From Paenibacillus assamensis DSM 18201 (lineage in GTDB: Bacteria > Bacillota > Bacilli > Paenibacillales > Paenibacillaceae), in NCBI RefSeq assembly GCF_000422445.1, contig NZ_AULU01000009.1, positions 62,001 through 126,000 on the forward strand: 64,000 bases of DNA. Direction: 5' to 3'. The notes beneath the pieces were generated by a model. That model searched no databases and had not been told where the DNA came from. It was given only the letters and a program-made list of their open reading frames with translations. A program made the position numbers and the translations under genes. Position 1 is the stretch's first letter; each line of letters opens with the position of its first letter. Shown piece by piece: positions 43,194-52,070 of the stretch.

Positions 43194-44807
43194 TTACCTC
43201 CCCGCCTGGATTATGTGGATAATATGCTCTATTCCTTGCTGAACTGGCATGGTAACAACGGCTGGCAGCACACCTATTACTATAATAGCAAGCGTCAATA
43301 TAACAGCGGGAACTGCTTCAACAGCTCGTGTATCTTTAAGCTGTGCAAATCGCATATCCAGTGGCCCATACGTAATGGCCAATACGCCGCGCAAGACGTA
43401 TACCGCACTCAAAATGATGCCAAGCCCTCCTACAATGGCAGCCCACGGCAGTTGGCCATACAAGCCTAACAGAGATAATAGCTCCGCCATAAATCCTGAT
43501 AGTCCTGGGAGACCTAGCGAAGCTAGGCCCGCTAGCAGCAGCATAGCACTTAAGAATGGGAGTCGCTTTGCCAACCCTCCTAGCTCATCAATACGACTTG
43601 TACCTGTTCGCTCTAACAAGCAGCCTACCAACAAGAAGAATAAGGCTGAGATAAAGCCATGTGATACGATTTGCAAGACAGCTCCTTGCATGCCAATATC
43701 GTTCATTGCCGCAATCCCAAGCAAGACAAATCCCATATGACTGATGCTGGAGTATGCCAGTAAAAGACGAAGTTCCTTTTGAACATAAGCAAGAAGAGCT
43801 CCATAGACGATGTTAATGAGGCCAATAATAGCAAGTACCGTAGACCAAGACACAAATGACTGCGGTAGCAAGGCAACGCCGAATTGAATCAGTCCATACG
43901 CCCCCATCTTCAGCAATACTCCTGAGTGAAGCATGACCACTGGTGTCGGGGCTTCCACATGGACACGCAGCATCCACGTATGGAAAGGAAAAATCGGAAG
44001 CTTAATACCAAAAGCTAGAAGGAGTAAAACAAAAGCTGTCGTTCTCCAAGCTTCAGACAAGTAAAAAGGATTGAAGCTGCTGGCTGGTCCAGGCAGCGTA
44101 TTGACGAATGATTGTGCATCACTTAGCTGACGAATCATTTGCTCAAGGTCACCGCTGTATACGAGATGCAACGGCGCTCCTGCTTCCCCGCGAACAGAAA
44201 GACCTGCTGTTGCAGTTAGGATAAGAAAGGCTACCAGCAGCAAGGCAGAGCCTAGGCCGTTGTATACAAGAAAACGATTGGCTGCCTTCTCGCGTTTGGC
44301 AAACCCCCATATCCCAATCAAGAAAAACATCGGTACGAGTGTCCATTCGAAAAATAAGAAAAATAAAAACAAGTCTCGTGCCATAAACACACCTAACATG
44401 CCTACCTCAAGCAGCAAAAACCATATGTAATAGCTCTTCACACGCTGCTTGATTGTTAAGGAAGCCCATGCCGCCATAGCTGTCACAATCGCTGTCATCA
44501 CCACAAGCGGAAGTGACAGCCCGCCGATGCTCAAATGGTAATCGATCTCGAATGACCATGACTGTACATAAGGCTGTATCGCCTCAATATTTAATGGTAT
44601 GGCAATCCAGTTGTATCGCTCAGTTAAGCTGCTACCTTGCCCTCCAACATTCACATAGGTATAGATGAAAAGGGCTAGCAACAAAGGCAGCAGAGCTGCT
44701 GCAATACCGATGCATCGCAGCAGCTTCACACGTTCATGAGGTACTAAGCTAAGCAGCAGCACACCAACTAGCGGTGAGAAGGCAAGTAAAGTTAACCATG
44801 GCACCAT
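43194..44807 (-). CDS. nuoM: NADH-quinone oxidoreductase subunit M
   Basis: The second antiporter-like subunit of complex I: 537 residues, about 14 transmembrane helices. Motifs: LFFEWTLVPMFFLIGIWG with the conserved Glu, GIKLPIFPFHTWMLRVHVEAPTPVVMLHSG with the conserved Lys and His, and AYSSISHMGFVLLGI. ATG 44807 abuts the nuoL stop (TAGATG). The gene stays in the co-directional chain between nuoL and nuoN, so it is translationally coupled. Confidence 0.96.
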   Translation of the reverse strand: MVPWLTLLAFSPLVGVLLLSLVPHERVKLLRCIGIAAALLPLLLALFIYTYVNVGGQGSSLTERYNWIAIPLNIEAIQPYVQSWSFEIDYHLSIGGLSLPLVVMTAIVTAMAAWASLTIKQRVKSYYIWFLLLEVGMLGVFMARDLFLFFLFFEWTLVPMFFLIGIWGFAKREKAANRFLVYNGLGSALLLVAFLILTATAGLSVRGEAGAPLHLVYSGDLEQMIRQLSDAQSFVNTLPGPASSFNPFYLSEAWRTTAFVLLLLAFGIKLPIFPFHTWMLRVHVEAPTPVVMLHSGVLLKMGAYGLIQFGVALLPQSFVSWSTVLAIIGLINIVYGALLAYVQKELRLLLAYSSISHMGFVLLGIAAMNDIGMQGAVLQIVSHGFISALFFLLVGCLLERTGTSRIDELGGLAKRLPFLSAMLLLAGLASLGLPGLSGFMAELLSLLGLYGQLPWAAIVGGLGIILSAVYVLRGVLAITYGPLDMRFAQLKDTRAVEAVPAVILTLAIIVIGVLPAVVTMPVQQGIEHIIHIIQAGR

Positions 44808-46709
44808 CTACCACAACCCCTTTCCGAGCAGCAGCAGTAAAAGCAATAAGGCGGAAAAGCCGCACACTGATAGCAAGCCATATGACTGCAATTGACCGTT
44901 TTGCATCCGTGTAAACAGCTTACCGAATTGAACCGTGCAGCTTGCTGTATACCGAACAAGCCCATCGATTATATAACGATCGAAAACATCAAGTACTTTT
45001 CCCAGCACTTTGAGGGGGTAGACAGCAAACAGTTTATACAGCTCATCCACATAATACTTGCGCTCCACGAGGTAATATAACGGCTTAATCACGCTGCTCC
45101 ACTGATCTTCTCGAACCCCATTCGGCCCATAGATGAAATACCCGAGCCCAATCCCGCTTAATGCAACAAGGGTAGAAACAATGATCACGATTACATTCGT
45201 ATGGTCACTAGCCGCCACTCCAGTAAGCCATGTTTCGAAGCCGCTATAAAACGGCGTATAAACGAAGCCTGCCACCACGGCCAGTATAGCTAGCACAACC
45301 AAGGGTATCGTCATCACAGCTGGTGACTCGTGAATAGGAGAATCGACACTTTCTGTATGTACACGCTTTGTTCTTGTAAACACGATAAAAAATAGCCTCG
45401 ACATATAAAATGCCGTCAAAAATGCGGTTACTACGCCAATTACAAATAACAGTTTGTTGCTTTCCCAAGCCACACTCAGTATCGCATCCTTCGACCAAAA
45501 GCCAGACAATGGCGGCACTCCGGATAAAGCCAATGCGCCGATGGCGAAGGTCCATGCTGTTATTTTCATATGGCGAGCACGCCCATTAATTTTAAAAATA
45601 TGTTGGGTATGTACCGCATGAATGACACTACCTGCCCCCAGAAACAATAACGCCTTAAAAAATGCATGGGTAAATAGATGAAATATCCCCGCTGTAACAG
45701 CGCCTAATCCTAGCGCGAGCATCATATAGCCCAATTGGCTTACTGTAGAATAAGCCAATATTCGCTTCATATCCCGTTGAGCAACAGCAATCGTCGCGGC
45801 AAATATCGCTGTAAATCCCCCTACAGAAGCTACGATGAACATGGCAGTTTGAGACACCTGAAAAATATCAAAAGTTCGAGCTACCAAATAGACGCCAGCC
45901 GCCACCATCGTTGCTGCATGGATGAGCGCTGAGATGGGTGTCGGTCCTTCCATTGCATCAGGGAGCCATGTATGAAGCGGGAACTGGCCTGACTTGCCTA
46001 TTGCCCCTAAAAAGATAAGAGAAGCGATCCAAGTCGCTAAACCTGCTGATATACCGAATTGGGACATCGTATCCACACTAGCAAACACCTGCGCAATCGA
46101 CTGAAAATCCAACGCATGGTTCGGCATTTGCCAGAACAAGATCAGGATAGCGATAAGCAGGCCGACATCCCCAATTCTCGTCATAATAAAAGCCTTCTTG
46201 GCCGCAGCACGCGCCGCTGGACGTTCATACCAGAATCCGATTAGGAGAAATGAGCATACGCCTACTAGCTCCCAAAATACATACAGCTGCAGCAAGTTAG
46301 GTGAAATGACCAACCCTAGCATGGAGAAGGTAAACAAGCCTATATACGCAAAAAATACAGTTTGGCGCTCATCATCTGCCATATATCCTTTAGCATAAAG
46401 ATTGACGAGTGTACTAACTACTGTAACGATGACCAGCATAAGCGCATTCAAGTTAGTCAGCTCATAACCGAGTTCAAAGTGAACCGTTCCGAAGCTCAAC
46501 CATTCTACGTTCACTGTGTATACATCTGTATTCGCCATTAACCTTTCTAGCAGTATAAGAATAGACAAGACACAGGCTATCAATGAGCTGCCAACACCAA
46601 TAAAGGCTGCACTTCCTTTAACTACGCACCTCGCCAACGTCAGCACGAGGAACGCAAGTAAAGGAACCATGGGAACAGCCCACACATACTGCGCATAGAC
46701 GCTCTCCAT
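44808..46709 (-). CDS. nuoL: NADH-quinone oxidoreductase subunit L
   Basis: The largest antiporter-like subunit, 633 residues, with a C-terminal extension that in complex I forms the lateral helix running along the membrane arm. Motifs: FWELVGVCSFLLIGFWYERP, GKSGQFPLHTWLPDAMEGPTPISALIHAATMV and ILAYSTVSQLGYMMLALG. ATG 46709 has AAAGGAGGG about 8 bases upstream. The gene follows nuoK by 20 bases. Confidence 0.96.
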   Translation of the reverse strand: MESVYAQYVWAVPMVPLLAFLVLTLARCVVKGSAAFIGVGSSLIACVLSILILLERLMANTDVYTVNVEWLSFGTVHFELGYELTNLNALMLVIVTVVSTLVNLYAKGYMADDERQTVFFAYIGLFTFSMLGLVISPNLLQLYVFWELVGVCSFLLIGFWYERPAARAAAKKAFIMTRIGDVGLLIAILILFWQMPNHALDFQSIAQVFASVDTMSQFGISAGLATWIASLIFLGAIGKSGQFPLHTWLPDAMEGPTPISALIHAATMVAAGVYLVARTFDIFQVSQTAMFIVASVGGFTAIFAATIAVAQRDMKRILAYSTVSQLGYMMLALGLGAVTAGIFHLFTHAFFKALLFLGAGSVIHAVHTQHIFKINGRARHMKITAWTFAIGALALSGVPPLSGFWSKDAILSVAWESNKLLFVIGVVTAFLTAFYMSRLFFIVFTRTKRVHTESVDSPIHESPAVMTIPLVVLAILAVVAGFVYTPFYSGFETWLTGVAASDHTNVIVIIVSTLVALSGIGLGYFIYGPNGVREDQWSSVIKPLYYLVERKYYVDELYKLFAVYPLKVLGKVLDVFDRYIIDGLVRYTASCTVQFGKLFTRMQNGQLQSYGLLSVCGFSALLLLLLLLGKGLW

Positions 46710-46729
46710 ATCATCACCCTCCTTTCCAG

Positions 46730-47041
46730 TTAATTTCGCAGTTCATTAAACTCATCCACATTCGTCGTGCCTCGATTGCGGTACAACGCGATCAAAATAG
46801 CAATACCAACAGCTACTTCTGCTGCGGCAATCGCGATATTAAACAACGAAAACACTTGTCCCTTTAAGCTCGGTACAACCCCATATTTCGAGAATGCAAT
46901 TAAATTCAAGTTGACAGCATTCAACATTAACTCAATCGACAGCAATACAATGACAGCACTTCGCTTCGTTAGCACCCCATATAGTCCAATACAAAATAAA
47001 ATAGCAGCCAAAGTTAAATAGGAGGCCAGCATCGAACTCAT
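46730..47041 (-). CDS. nuoK: NADH-quinone oxidoreductase subunit K
   Basis: 103 residues, three transmembrane helices. The conserved Glu residues inside the membrane are visible in [15 protein letters not shown] (helix 2) and in [20 protein letters not shown] (helix 3). ATG 47041 directly follows the nuoJ stop (TAAATG), with AAAAGGAGG in the end of nuoJ. Confidence 0.95.
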   Translation of the reverse strand: MSSMLASYLTLAAILFCIGLYGVLTKRSAVIVLLSIELMLNAVNLNLIAFSKYGVVPSLKGQVFSLFNIAIAAAEVAVGIAILIALYRNRGTTNVDEFNELRN

Positions 47042-47611
47042 TTACTCCGCCTCCTTTTGAGATGGAGAGCTTACTGCTTCGCTTTCCTCTGCATCTTCAT
47101 GCTTAGCCACAACGATGGCTCCGATAAAGGCAACCGTTAGCAGCACAGACAACAACTCAAATGGGATAACGTGTGCTGTGAAAATCTGCTTTCCTAATTC
47201 CAACGTATTGTCCTCAGCAAGCGGCCCTGTTGCAGGTGCCGTTGGAAATGAAGTGCTGCGAATAGCGAAAAATATAGCCACAAAAAGAGCTACACACCCC
47301 AACGCAGCGAATACTCCTTTCCATTGGATGCGAGGTGACTCTTCTAACTCGTCATGCTTGGTCATCATGATGCCGAATATCATTAAAATAGAAATGGCCC
47401 CTGCATACACAAGAATTTGGACAGCCGCTACAAATTCTGCCTCCAGCAGCACATACACACCTGCTAGACCAACAAACGTGAAGGCCAGCGATACGACCAT
47501 GTGTATAATTTTGCTGAAGTTCAACATGAATACTGCACCAGAGATCACACATACAGCCAAGATGAGAAATAATATCGAATGACCATTCCATACGAAACTA
47601 AGATCAAACAT
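47042..47611 (-). CDS. nuoJ: NADH-quinone oxidoreductase subunit J
   Basis: 189 residues, five transmembrane helices. Helix 3 with the pi-bulge region is seen as FVAAVQILVYAGAISILMIFGIMM. ATG 47611 gives the normal N-terminus (MFDLSFVWNG), with GGGAGG upstream, and overlaps the end of nuoI by 8 bases; a longer reading enters nuoI out of frame. The C-terminus carries an acidic, Ser/Glu-rich tail (HEDAEESEAVSSPSQ). Confidence 0.94.
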   Translation of the reverse strand: MFDLSFVWNGHSILFLILAVCVISGAVFMLNFSKIIHMVVSLAFTFVGLAGVYVLLEAEFVAAVQILVYAGAISILMIFGIMMTKHDELEESPRIQWKGVFAALGCVALFVAIFFAIRSTSFPTAPATGPLAEDNTLELGKQIFTAHVIPFELLSVLLTVAFIGAIVVAKHEDAEESEAVSSPSQKEAE

Positions 47612-48056
47612 CTTTTTTCCCGCCTCCCTTCGGAAGCATTGAAATATTGTCGTAGCGAATGCGCTGATCATTAGCATGTAGCCACTCTCGATCCTTGAAC
47701 AACGTATCACGACTGCATGTAGCCAGCTCAAAGTTGTTCGTCATCATAATCGCCTCTGTGGGGCATACTTCCGTACACAAATCGCACAAAATGCATATTT
47801 CAAAATTAATATCGTACGTATCGATAACCTTTCCCTTTTTAGTAGGGTCTGGATGCGGCTTACCAGTCAGCGTGATGCAGTCCGTAGGACAAATACGCGC
47901 GCAGGCGTTACAAACGATACATTTGTCAGGATCAAAATGCTGGACTCCACGGAATCGCTCAGGCATCTGCATCGGTACATCAGGATAGGCATACGTAACT
48001 TTTTTGGATGTCATGGCTTTCAGCGTGACCGCCAATCCTTTGAATAACCCTTTCAC
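47604..48056 (-). CDS. nuoI: NADH-quinone oxidoreductase subunit I (two 4Fe-4S clusters)
   Basis: 150 residues. Two ferredoxin-type motifs bind clusters N6a and N6b: CIVCNACARICP (then PTDC) and CILCDLCTEVCP. An amphipathic N-terminal helix (KGLFKGLAVTLKAM) attaches it to the membrane arm. The start codon is GTG 48056, behind a G-rich, imperfect ribosome binding site. The 70 bases between nuoH and nuoI include a small CCCGC/GCGGG hairpin. Confidence 0.96.
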   Translation of the reverse strand: MKGLFKGLAVTLKAMTSKKVTYAYPDVPMQMPERFRGVQHFDPDKCIVCNACARICPTDCITLTGKPHPDPTKKGKVIDTYDINFEICILCDLCTEVCPTEAIMMTNNFELATCSRDTLFKDREWLHANDQRIRYDNISMLPKGGGKKDV

Positions 48057-48126
48057 AGACTTCCCCCCATTTCGGTGGTTCTCCTCGTGTACCCGCTTCA
48101 GCTGCGGGTTTGCAGATCTCTCTCAC

Positions 48127-49137
48127 TTACTTCAAGAACAACTCGATGTACGCAGCTGTGACGAAAATATTGATTAAAGCAAGCGGCAGCAGCACCTTCC
48201 ACCCAAAACTCATCAATTGATCGACACGAATCCGCGGCATCGTTGCACGCAGCCAAAATAAGAAAAATACAACAAACACAAACTTCAACATGAACCAGAG
48301 CAGACCAGGTATAAAATCCAATATCGCGAGAGGTGGATGCCAACCGCCAAGAAACAACACCGTTGTTAAGCTTGCAATGGCGAACACGTATACATACTCT
48401 GCCAGCATAAAGAATGCAAAGCGGAATCCACTATATTCCACGTGATAGCCCGCCACCAGCTCTGACTCTGCTTCAGGCAAGTCAAACGGAGTTCGATTCA
48501 ATTCAGACACAGCAGCGATCATAAACACAACGAAGCCAATCATTTGAGGCAGCAGATTCCATTCCCAAAAGTTATTCCCCTGTCCTTCTACAATTGTGCG
48601 CAAGCTTAAGCCTCCGCTAAGCATAACGACGCCAACTACAGATATAACGAGAGGAATCTCATAACTTATCATTTGTGCGGCAGAGCGCATGCCCCCGATT
48701 AAAGAATATTTATTGTTGGAGGCCCATCCGCCCAAAATAATACCGATGGTGGACAAGCTTGAAAGAGCTGCATAATAGAGCAACCCTACATGTAAGTCTG
48801 CAAAATACAAGGAAGGTGTGTACGGGATGACAGCCAATACGGCGAACGCTGGTACAAATGTAATAATGGGAGCTAGTATGAATAAGGCACGGTCTGCCTT
48901 TTGTGGGATGGTATCTTCTTTGATGAGGAGCTTTAACACATCTGCTACCGATTGGAGCAATCCTAAGGGGCCGACACGAGTTGGGCCATGTCTGAATTGC
49001 ATCCAGCCGATAACTTTGCGTTCAAAATAAATAGCATAGGTCACGAATCCGAGTACGATAAACAGAAACAAGACTGCCCAACCAAGGAAAATAAGGCCGT
49101 TCTGCCAAGTTAGTGCCTGTTGAAGCAATTCCGTCAC
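48127..49137 (-). CDS. nuoH: NADH-quinone oxidoreductase subunit H
   Basis: 336 residues with about eight transmembrane helices, forming the quinone chamber with NuoB and NuoD. Signatures: YFERKVIGWMQFRHGPTRVG (first conserved loop), KEDTIPQKADRALF, and the Glu-rich loop ELNRTPFDLPEAESELVAG. Start GTG 49137 is chosen because GGAGGTG lies 8 bases upstream; it overlaps the nuoD stop by one base (TAGTG). A TTG two codons earlier is too close to the ribosome binding site. Confidence 0.95.
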   Translation of the reverse strand: MTELLQQALTWQNGLIFLGWAVLFLFIVLGFVTYAIYFERKVIGWMQFRHGPTRVGPLGLLQSVADVLKLLIKEDTIPQKADRALFILAPIITFVPAFAVLAVIPYTPSLYFADLHVGLLYYAALSSLSTIGIILGGWASNNKYSLIGGMRSAAQMISYEIPLVISVVGVVMLSGGLSLRTIVEGQGNNFWEWNLLPQMIGFVVFMIAAVSELNRTPFDLPEAESELVAGYHVEYSGFRFAFFMLAEYVYVFAIASLTTVLFLGGWHPPLAILDFIPGLLWFMLKFVFVVFFLFWLRATMPRIRVDQLMSFGWKVLLPLALINIFVTAAYIELFLK

Positions 49138-50237
49138 TAGCAATCCACCTCCCCAACTACGATATCGACTCCACCAAGAATCGTAATTAGATTGGTCATC
49201 GACTGACCAACGAGCAATTCAGGCAAAATTTGAAGGTTCACAAATGAGGGCCTACGAAATTTCAAGCGGTACGGTTCTGCCTTGCCTTTTGAAACGATGT
49301 AACAGCCGATTTCACCGCGAGGCGATTCAATCCGAGCATAGACTTCACCAGCAGGTGGACGAATGACGCGTGGTACTTTACCCATGGTCTCACCCTCGGA
49401 TGGGAACTGCTCTACCGCCTGTTCCAAAATGCGCAAGCTCTGTACGATTTCCTCAATTCGAATTCTATAGCGATCATAGCAGTCTCCGTTGAAGGACAGC
49501 GGCACATCAAAGTCAAAACGCTCATAAAGGCTGTATGGCTCCTGCTTCCGCAAATCCCAGTTCACGCCTGTACAACGCAAATTAGCACCACTCAACCCAT
49601 AAGCAATTGCCGTCTGTGCATCATATATACCTACTCCTTTAATCCGTGCAAGGAATATTTCATTTCCGCTGACCAACTTGTCGTATTCTTTCAATCGCTT
49701 GCGCATGTAAGGAATGAAGTCACGCACCTTATCGATCCAACCGCTCGGGGCATCCCATTTCACACCACCTACACGCATGTAATTGTAAGTAAGTCGCGCA
49801 CCGCACAGTTCATTGAATAGATCAATGATTACTTCACGATCACGAAACGCGTATAAAAATGGACTCATCGCCCCGATATCCAGTAAATACGTGCCCCACC
49901 ATACTAGATGGCTAGCAACCCGCTGCAGTTCCATGACTATAAGGCGCATGAATTCTGCCCGTTCTGGAATTTCGATGTTCATCATCTTCTCCACAGCATG
50001 CACGAGCACATAATTGTTCGTCATCGCAGAGACATAATCCATCCGGTCGGTGTAAGGAATGATTTGTGTATAGTTCAATTGTTCCGCTAATTTCTCTGTG
50101 CCGCGGTGTAAATAGCCCATAACAGGAGTTGCTTCTTTAATGATTTCACCATCCAGCTTCAGTACAATTCGAAATACGCCGTGTGTACTCGGATGCTGAG
50201 GGCCGACGTTTAACAACAATTCCTCCGTGCGAATCAA
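49137..50237 (-). CDS. nuoD: NADH-quinone oxidoreductase subunit D
   Basis: The 49-kDa-type subunit, 366 residues, lining the quinone site. Conserved blocks: VGPQHPSTHGVFR with the quinone-contacting His, GYLHRGTEKLAE, and the C-terminal RIESPRGEIGCYIVSKG and GGVDIVVGEVD. Start codon TTG 50237 is supported by GGAGGTG 8 bases upstream, itself part of the end of nuoC. NuoC and NuoD are separate here, unlike the fused protein of Escherichia coli. Confidence 0.96.
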   Translation of the reverse strand: MIRTEELLLNVGPQHPSTHGVFRIVLKLDGEIIKEATPVMGYLHRGTEKLAEQLNYTQIIPYTDRMDYVSAMTNNYVLVHAVEKMMNIEIPERAEFMRLIVMELQRVASHLVWWGTYLLDIGAMSPFLYAFRDREVIIDLFNELCGARLTYNYMRVGGVKWDAPSGWIDKVRDFIPYMRKRLKEYDKLVSGNEIFLARIKGVGIYDAQTAIAYGLSGANLRCTGVNWDLRKQEPYSLYERFDFDVPLSFNGDCYDRYRIRIEEIVQSLRILEQAVEQFPSEGETMGKVPRVIRPPAGEVYARIESPRGEIGCYIVSKGKAEPYRLKFRRPSFVNLQILPELLVGQSMTNLITILGGVDIVVGEVDC

Positions 50238-50242
50238 TGGGG

Positions 50243-50824
50243 TTACACCTCCGTATCTGACGGATCATAATCTTTACGCAGTGGATGACCCACCCAATCA
50301 TCCGGCATCATGATGCGTCTCAAGTCTGGATGTCCAGGGAAATCAATTCCGAGCAAGTCATACACTTCACGCTCATTCCAATTCGCCGTTGGCCACAGTG
50401 GAGTTACAGAAGGTATCCATGATTGCTCCCTCTCTGTCTTCACATGAACCGCAATCTCCCGCCTAGTTTGCAAGCTAATTAGATGATAAACAACTTCAAG
50501 CTCATCTCCCTGATCGACGCCAGCTACATTTCTTAAGTAGTCGCATGACCACTCCTCTTCCACTTGAAACCATCGAGCAACAGCAAGCCAATGCTCCTTT
50601 TTGACAGTAATTGTTGGCAGTTGTCCGTTTACTTCGTTAATAATAGCTTCATCCACCACATCTTCCGCTATATCATGCTTCAATTGTTCAACTAACTGCT
50701 CCAGTCTAGATTGAGGAGTATCTACTGCACGTTCAAATGATTCTGCTTCCTGATTAATTGGAGTTCGTTCCGTTTGCTCGGTCTGAGGTGATTGCACATT
50801 GAGCTCCTCCGGCTTATCACTCAT
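50243..50824 (-). CDS. nuoC: NADH-quinone oxidoreductase subunit C
   Basis: 193 residues. The C-terminal 30-kDa family signature is clear: [20 protein letters not shown] then [16 protein letters not shown]. About 60 residues at the N-terminus are acidic and Gln-rich ([20 protein letters not shown]), a low-complexity extension beyond the core, common in Paenibacillaceae-type nuo clusters. ATG 50824 overlaps the nuoB stop by 4 bases. Confidence 0.94.
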   Translation of the reverse strand: MSDKPEELNVQSPQTEQTERTPINQEAESFERAVDTPQSRLEQLVEQLKHDIAEDVVDEAIINEVNGQLPTITVKKEHWLAVARWFQVEEEWSCDYLRNVAGVDQGDELEVVYHLISLQTRREIAVHVKTEREQSWIPSVTPLWPTANWNEREVYDLLGIDFPGHPDLRRIMMPDDWVGHPLRKDYDPSDTEV

Positions 50825-51339
50825 CGGATTGTCACCCGTCTTCCTGTCTTTGCCTCGTAGCGTATTTTCTCTTGCAGCTTATTGATTCCATAAATTAAAG
50901 CGGCAGGGTTCGGAGGACAGCCCGGAATATACACATCAACTGGCACAACCTGATCAACACCATTTACAACCGAGTAAGACTTCACATAAGGCCCTCCGGC
51001 CGTTGCACATGAACCCATCGCAATAACCCACTTTGGTTCAGGCATCTGATCGTATAAACGACGCAGCAGTGGCGCCATCTTTTTTGTTACAGTACCAGCT
51101 ACAATCATGACATCCGATTGGCGAGGCGAGGTGCGAAACATAACTCCAAAACGATCCAAATCATAATGAGAAGCGCCTGTCCCCATCATCTCAATCGCGC
51201 AGCAAGCAAGTCCGAATGTCAATGGCCACAGCGAATTGCTGCGGGCCCATGCCTTCAACTGCTCCAGCGTTCCCATAAACACGTTACGTTCAAGCTCACG
51301 ACGTTCATCAGCGGATATCGAATCTAACGCGAATTCCAT
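50821..51339 (-). CDS. nuoB: NADH-quinone oxidoreductase subunit B (4Fe-4S cluster N2)
   Basis: 172 residues. Ligands of cluster N2, the last cluster before quinone, are all present: tandem Cys46-Cys47 in [10 protein letters not shown], Cys111 in [11 protein letters not shown] and Cys141 in [13 protein letters not shown] 51339 has AAGGTG just upstream and overlaps the end of nuoA by 16 bases. Confidence 0.97.
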   Translation of the reverse strand: MEFALDSISADERRELERNVFMGTLEQLKAWARSNSLWPLTFGLACCAIEMMGTGASHYDLDRFGVMFRTSPRQSDVMIVAGTVTKKMAPLLRRLYDQMPEPKWVIAMGSCATAGGPYVKSYSVVNGVDQVVPVDVYIPGCPPNPAALIYGINKLQEKIRYEAKTGRRVTIR

Positions 51340-51692
51340 TTCAACACCTTCTTTTTCCAGGCATACATCAACCCAACAAGCAGCATGGATACGAATATTA
51401 ACATTTCAATTAATGCAAATAAGCCCAAGTGATTGTAGGCGACAGCCCAAGGATATAAGAAAACGGTTTCCACATCGAAAATAACGAACATCAACGCAAA
51501 TAAATAATAGCGAATGTTGAATCGGACTTGTCCCGCCCCCACAGGCTCATTCCCACTCTCATAAGTCGTCATCTTCATCGCTGTTGGCCTATTCGGCCGT
51601 AAGTACCTTCCAAGCGTAAGTGCAGCAATCGGCAGCAAAATGCCTAATGCTATAAAAATAACTACCAAGACATAATTGTTAAAATAGGCCAT
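51324..51692 (-). CDS. nuoA: NADH-quinone oxidoreductase subunit A
   Basis: 122 residues, three transmembrane helices, with the conserved loop [20 protein letters not shown] and helix 2 [18 protein letters not shown] 51692 is used (GGAGGAG 7-8 bases upstream); longer readings lack family support. First gene of an 11-gene operon (A-B-C-D-H-I-J-K-L-M-N). No nuoE, F or G is present, as in other Bacilli, so the electron donor to this complex is not the usual NADH module. The 213 bases up to the small RNA terminator contain no promoter I can support. Confidence 0.95.
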   Translation of the reverse strand: MAYFNNYVLVVIFIALGILLPIAALTLGRYLRPNRPTAMKMTTYESGNEPVGAGQVRFNIRYYLFALMFVIFDVETVFLYPWAVAYNHLGLFALIEMLIFVSMLLVGLMYAWKKKVLKWNSR

Positions 51693-51905
51693 AATCATCT
51701 CCTCCGCCTGACAAATAATCGTATTTCTTATTTGCCCGTCGTTCACCTGCATAGAGATAGCCAAACAAGCCACCTATTAAAGATGTATATGAAGCTCGCC
51801 CAAAATGAGAATAAAATCTTCACTTAATAAACATGAACAAATCGAATTGGAGTAATTGGATGGGTTTGAAAAGAATAAGAGGGATATATGTAAACTTCCG
51901 AGAAT

Positions 51906-51936
51906 AAAAAAAGGACCGCGGCTACCACCCGCGGTC
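51906..51936 (-). terminator. Strong terminator of the predicted small RNA
   Basis: A perfect 8-bp GC-rich stem (GACCGCGG/CCGCGGTC) with loop GTGGTAG, then CC and seven T. It separates the iron-controlled promoter from nuoA, 214 bases further on. Confidence 0.93.
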
Positions 51937-52040
51937 AATGGAGGATGAGGAAACTACCTTACAACCAACCTACTGCAACGTCTGACCAAGAAGTAAGTCT
52001 TAACTGATAAGGGGGGATAATCCGTTCTCAATTTTGTCCT

Positions 52041-52055
52041 TGAGAATGATTATCA
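52041..52055. promoter_or_regulatory. Fur box 2, just downstream of the start point
   Basis: TGAGAATGATTATCA matches the 7-1-7 Fur consensus TGATAATnATTATCA at 13 of 14 defined positions. It overlaps about +9 to +24 of the predicted small RNA. Confidence 0.75.
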
Positions 52056-52070
52056 ATCTTAACTAAACTC

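Larger units (their letters stand above)
51906..52064 (-). ncRNA. Predicted Fur-controlled small RNA (FsrA/RyhB-type candidate)
   Basis: A gene-free stretch with a complete transcription unit on the minus strand. The promoter at 52099-52071 would start it near 52064. A 5' stem-loop (52054-52016) pairs GATAATC and TTCTCAA with TTGAGAA and GATTATC, 14 base pairs around loop GGACAAAA. A run of six C follows (52016-52011), then a weak hairpin, then a CU-rich, unpaired-looking TTTCCTCATCCTCC (51953-51940), complementary to ribosome binding sites. It ends in GACCGCGG/CCGCGGTC (51936-51914) and seven T. No ATG and no ribosome binding site occur, so it is unlikely to be coding. Size about 159 nt. It could instead be a leader of nuoA with partial readthrough. 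Not experimentally known to me. Confidence 0.7.

Noticed and set aside
51693..51800. Short minus-strand frame ending [17 protein letters not shown] before nuoA
   Set aside because: It looks protein-like, but its only start is a TTG almost touching the ribosome binding site, and it overlaps the nuoA start region. I could not support it as a gene.
51864..51911. 15-codon plus-strand ORF (MGLKRIRGIYVNF) with a GGAG upstream
   Set aside because: It runs into the terminator of the small RNA on the other strand, and nothing supports its expression.
51906..51936. T-box-like sequence GGGTGGTAGCCGCGG in the small RNA terminator
   Set aside because: It resembles the T-box core (AGGGTGGTACCGCG), but there is no stem I, no specifier loop and no separate antiterminator, the core lies wholly in the terminator stem and loop, and nuo genes are not T-box targets.
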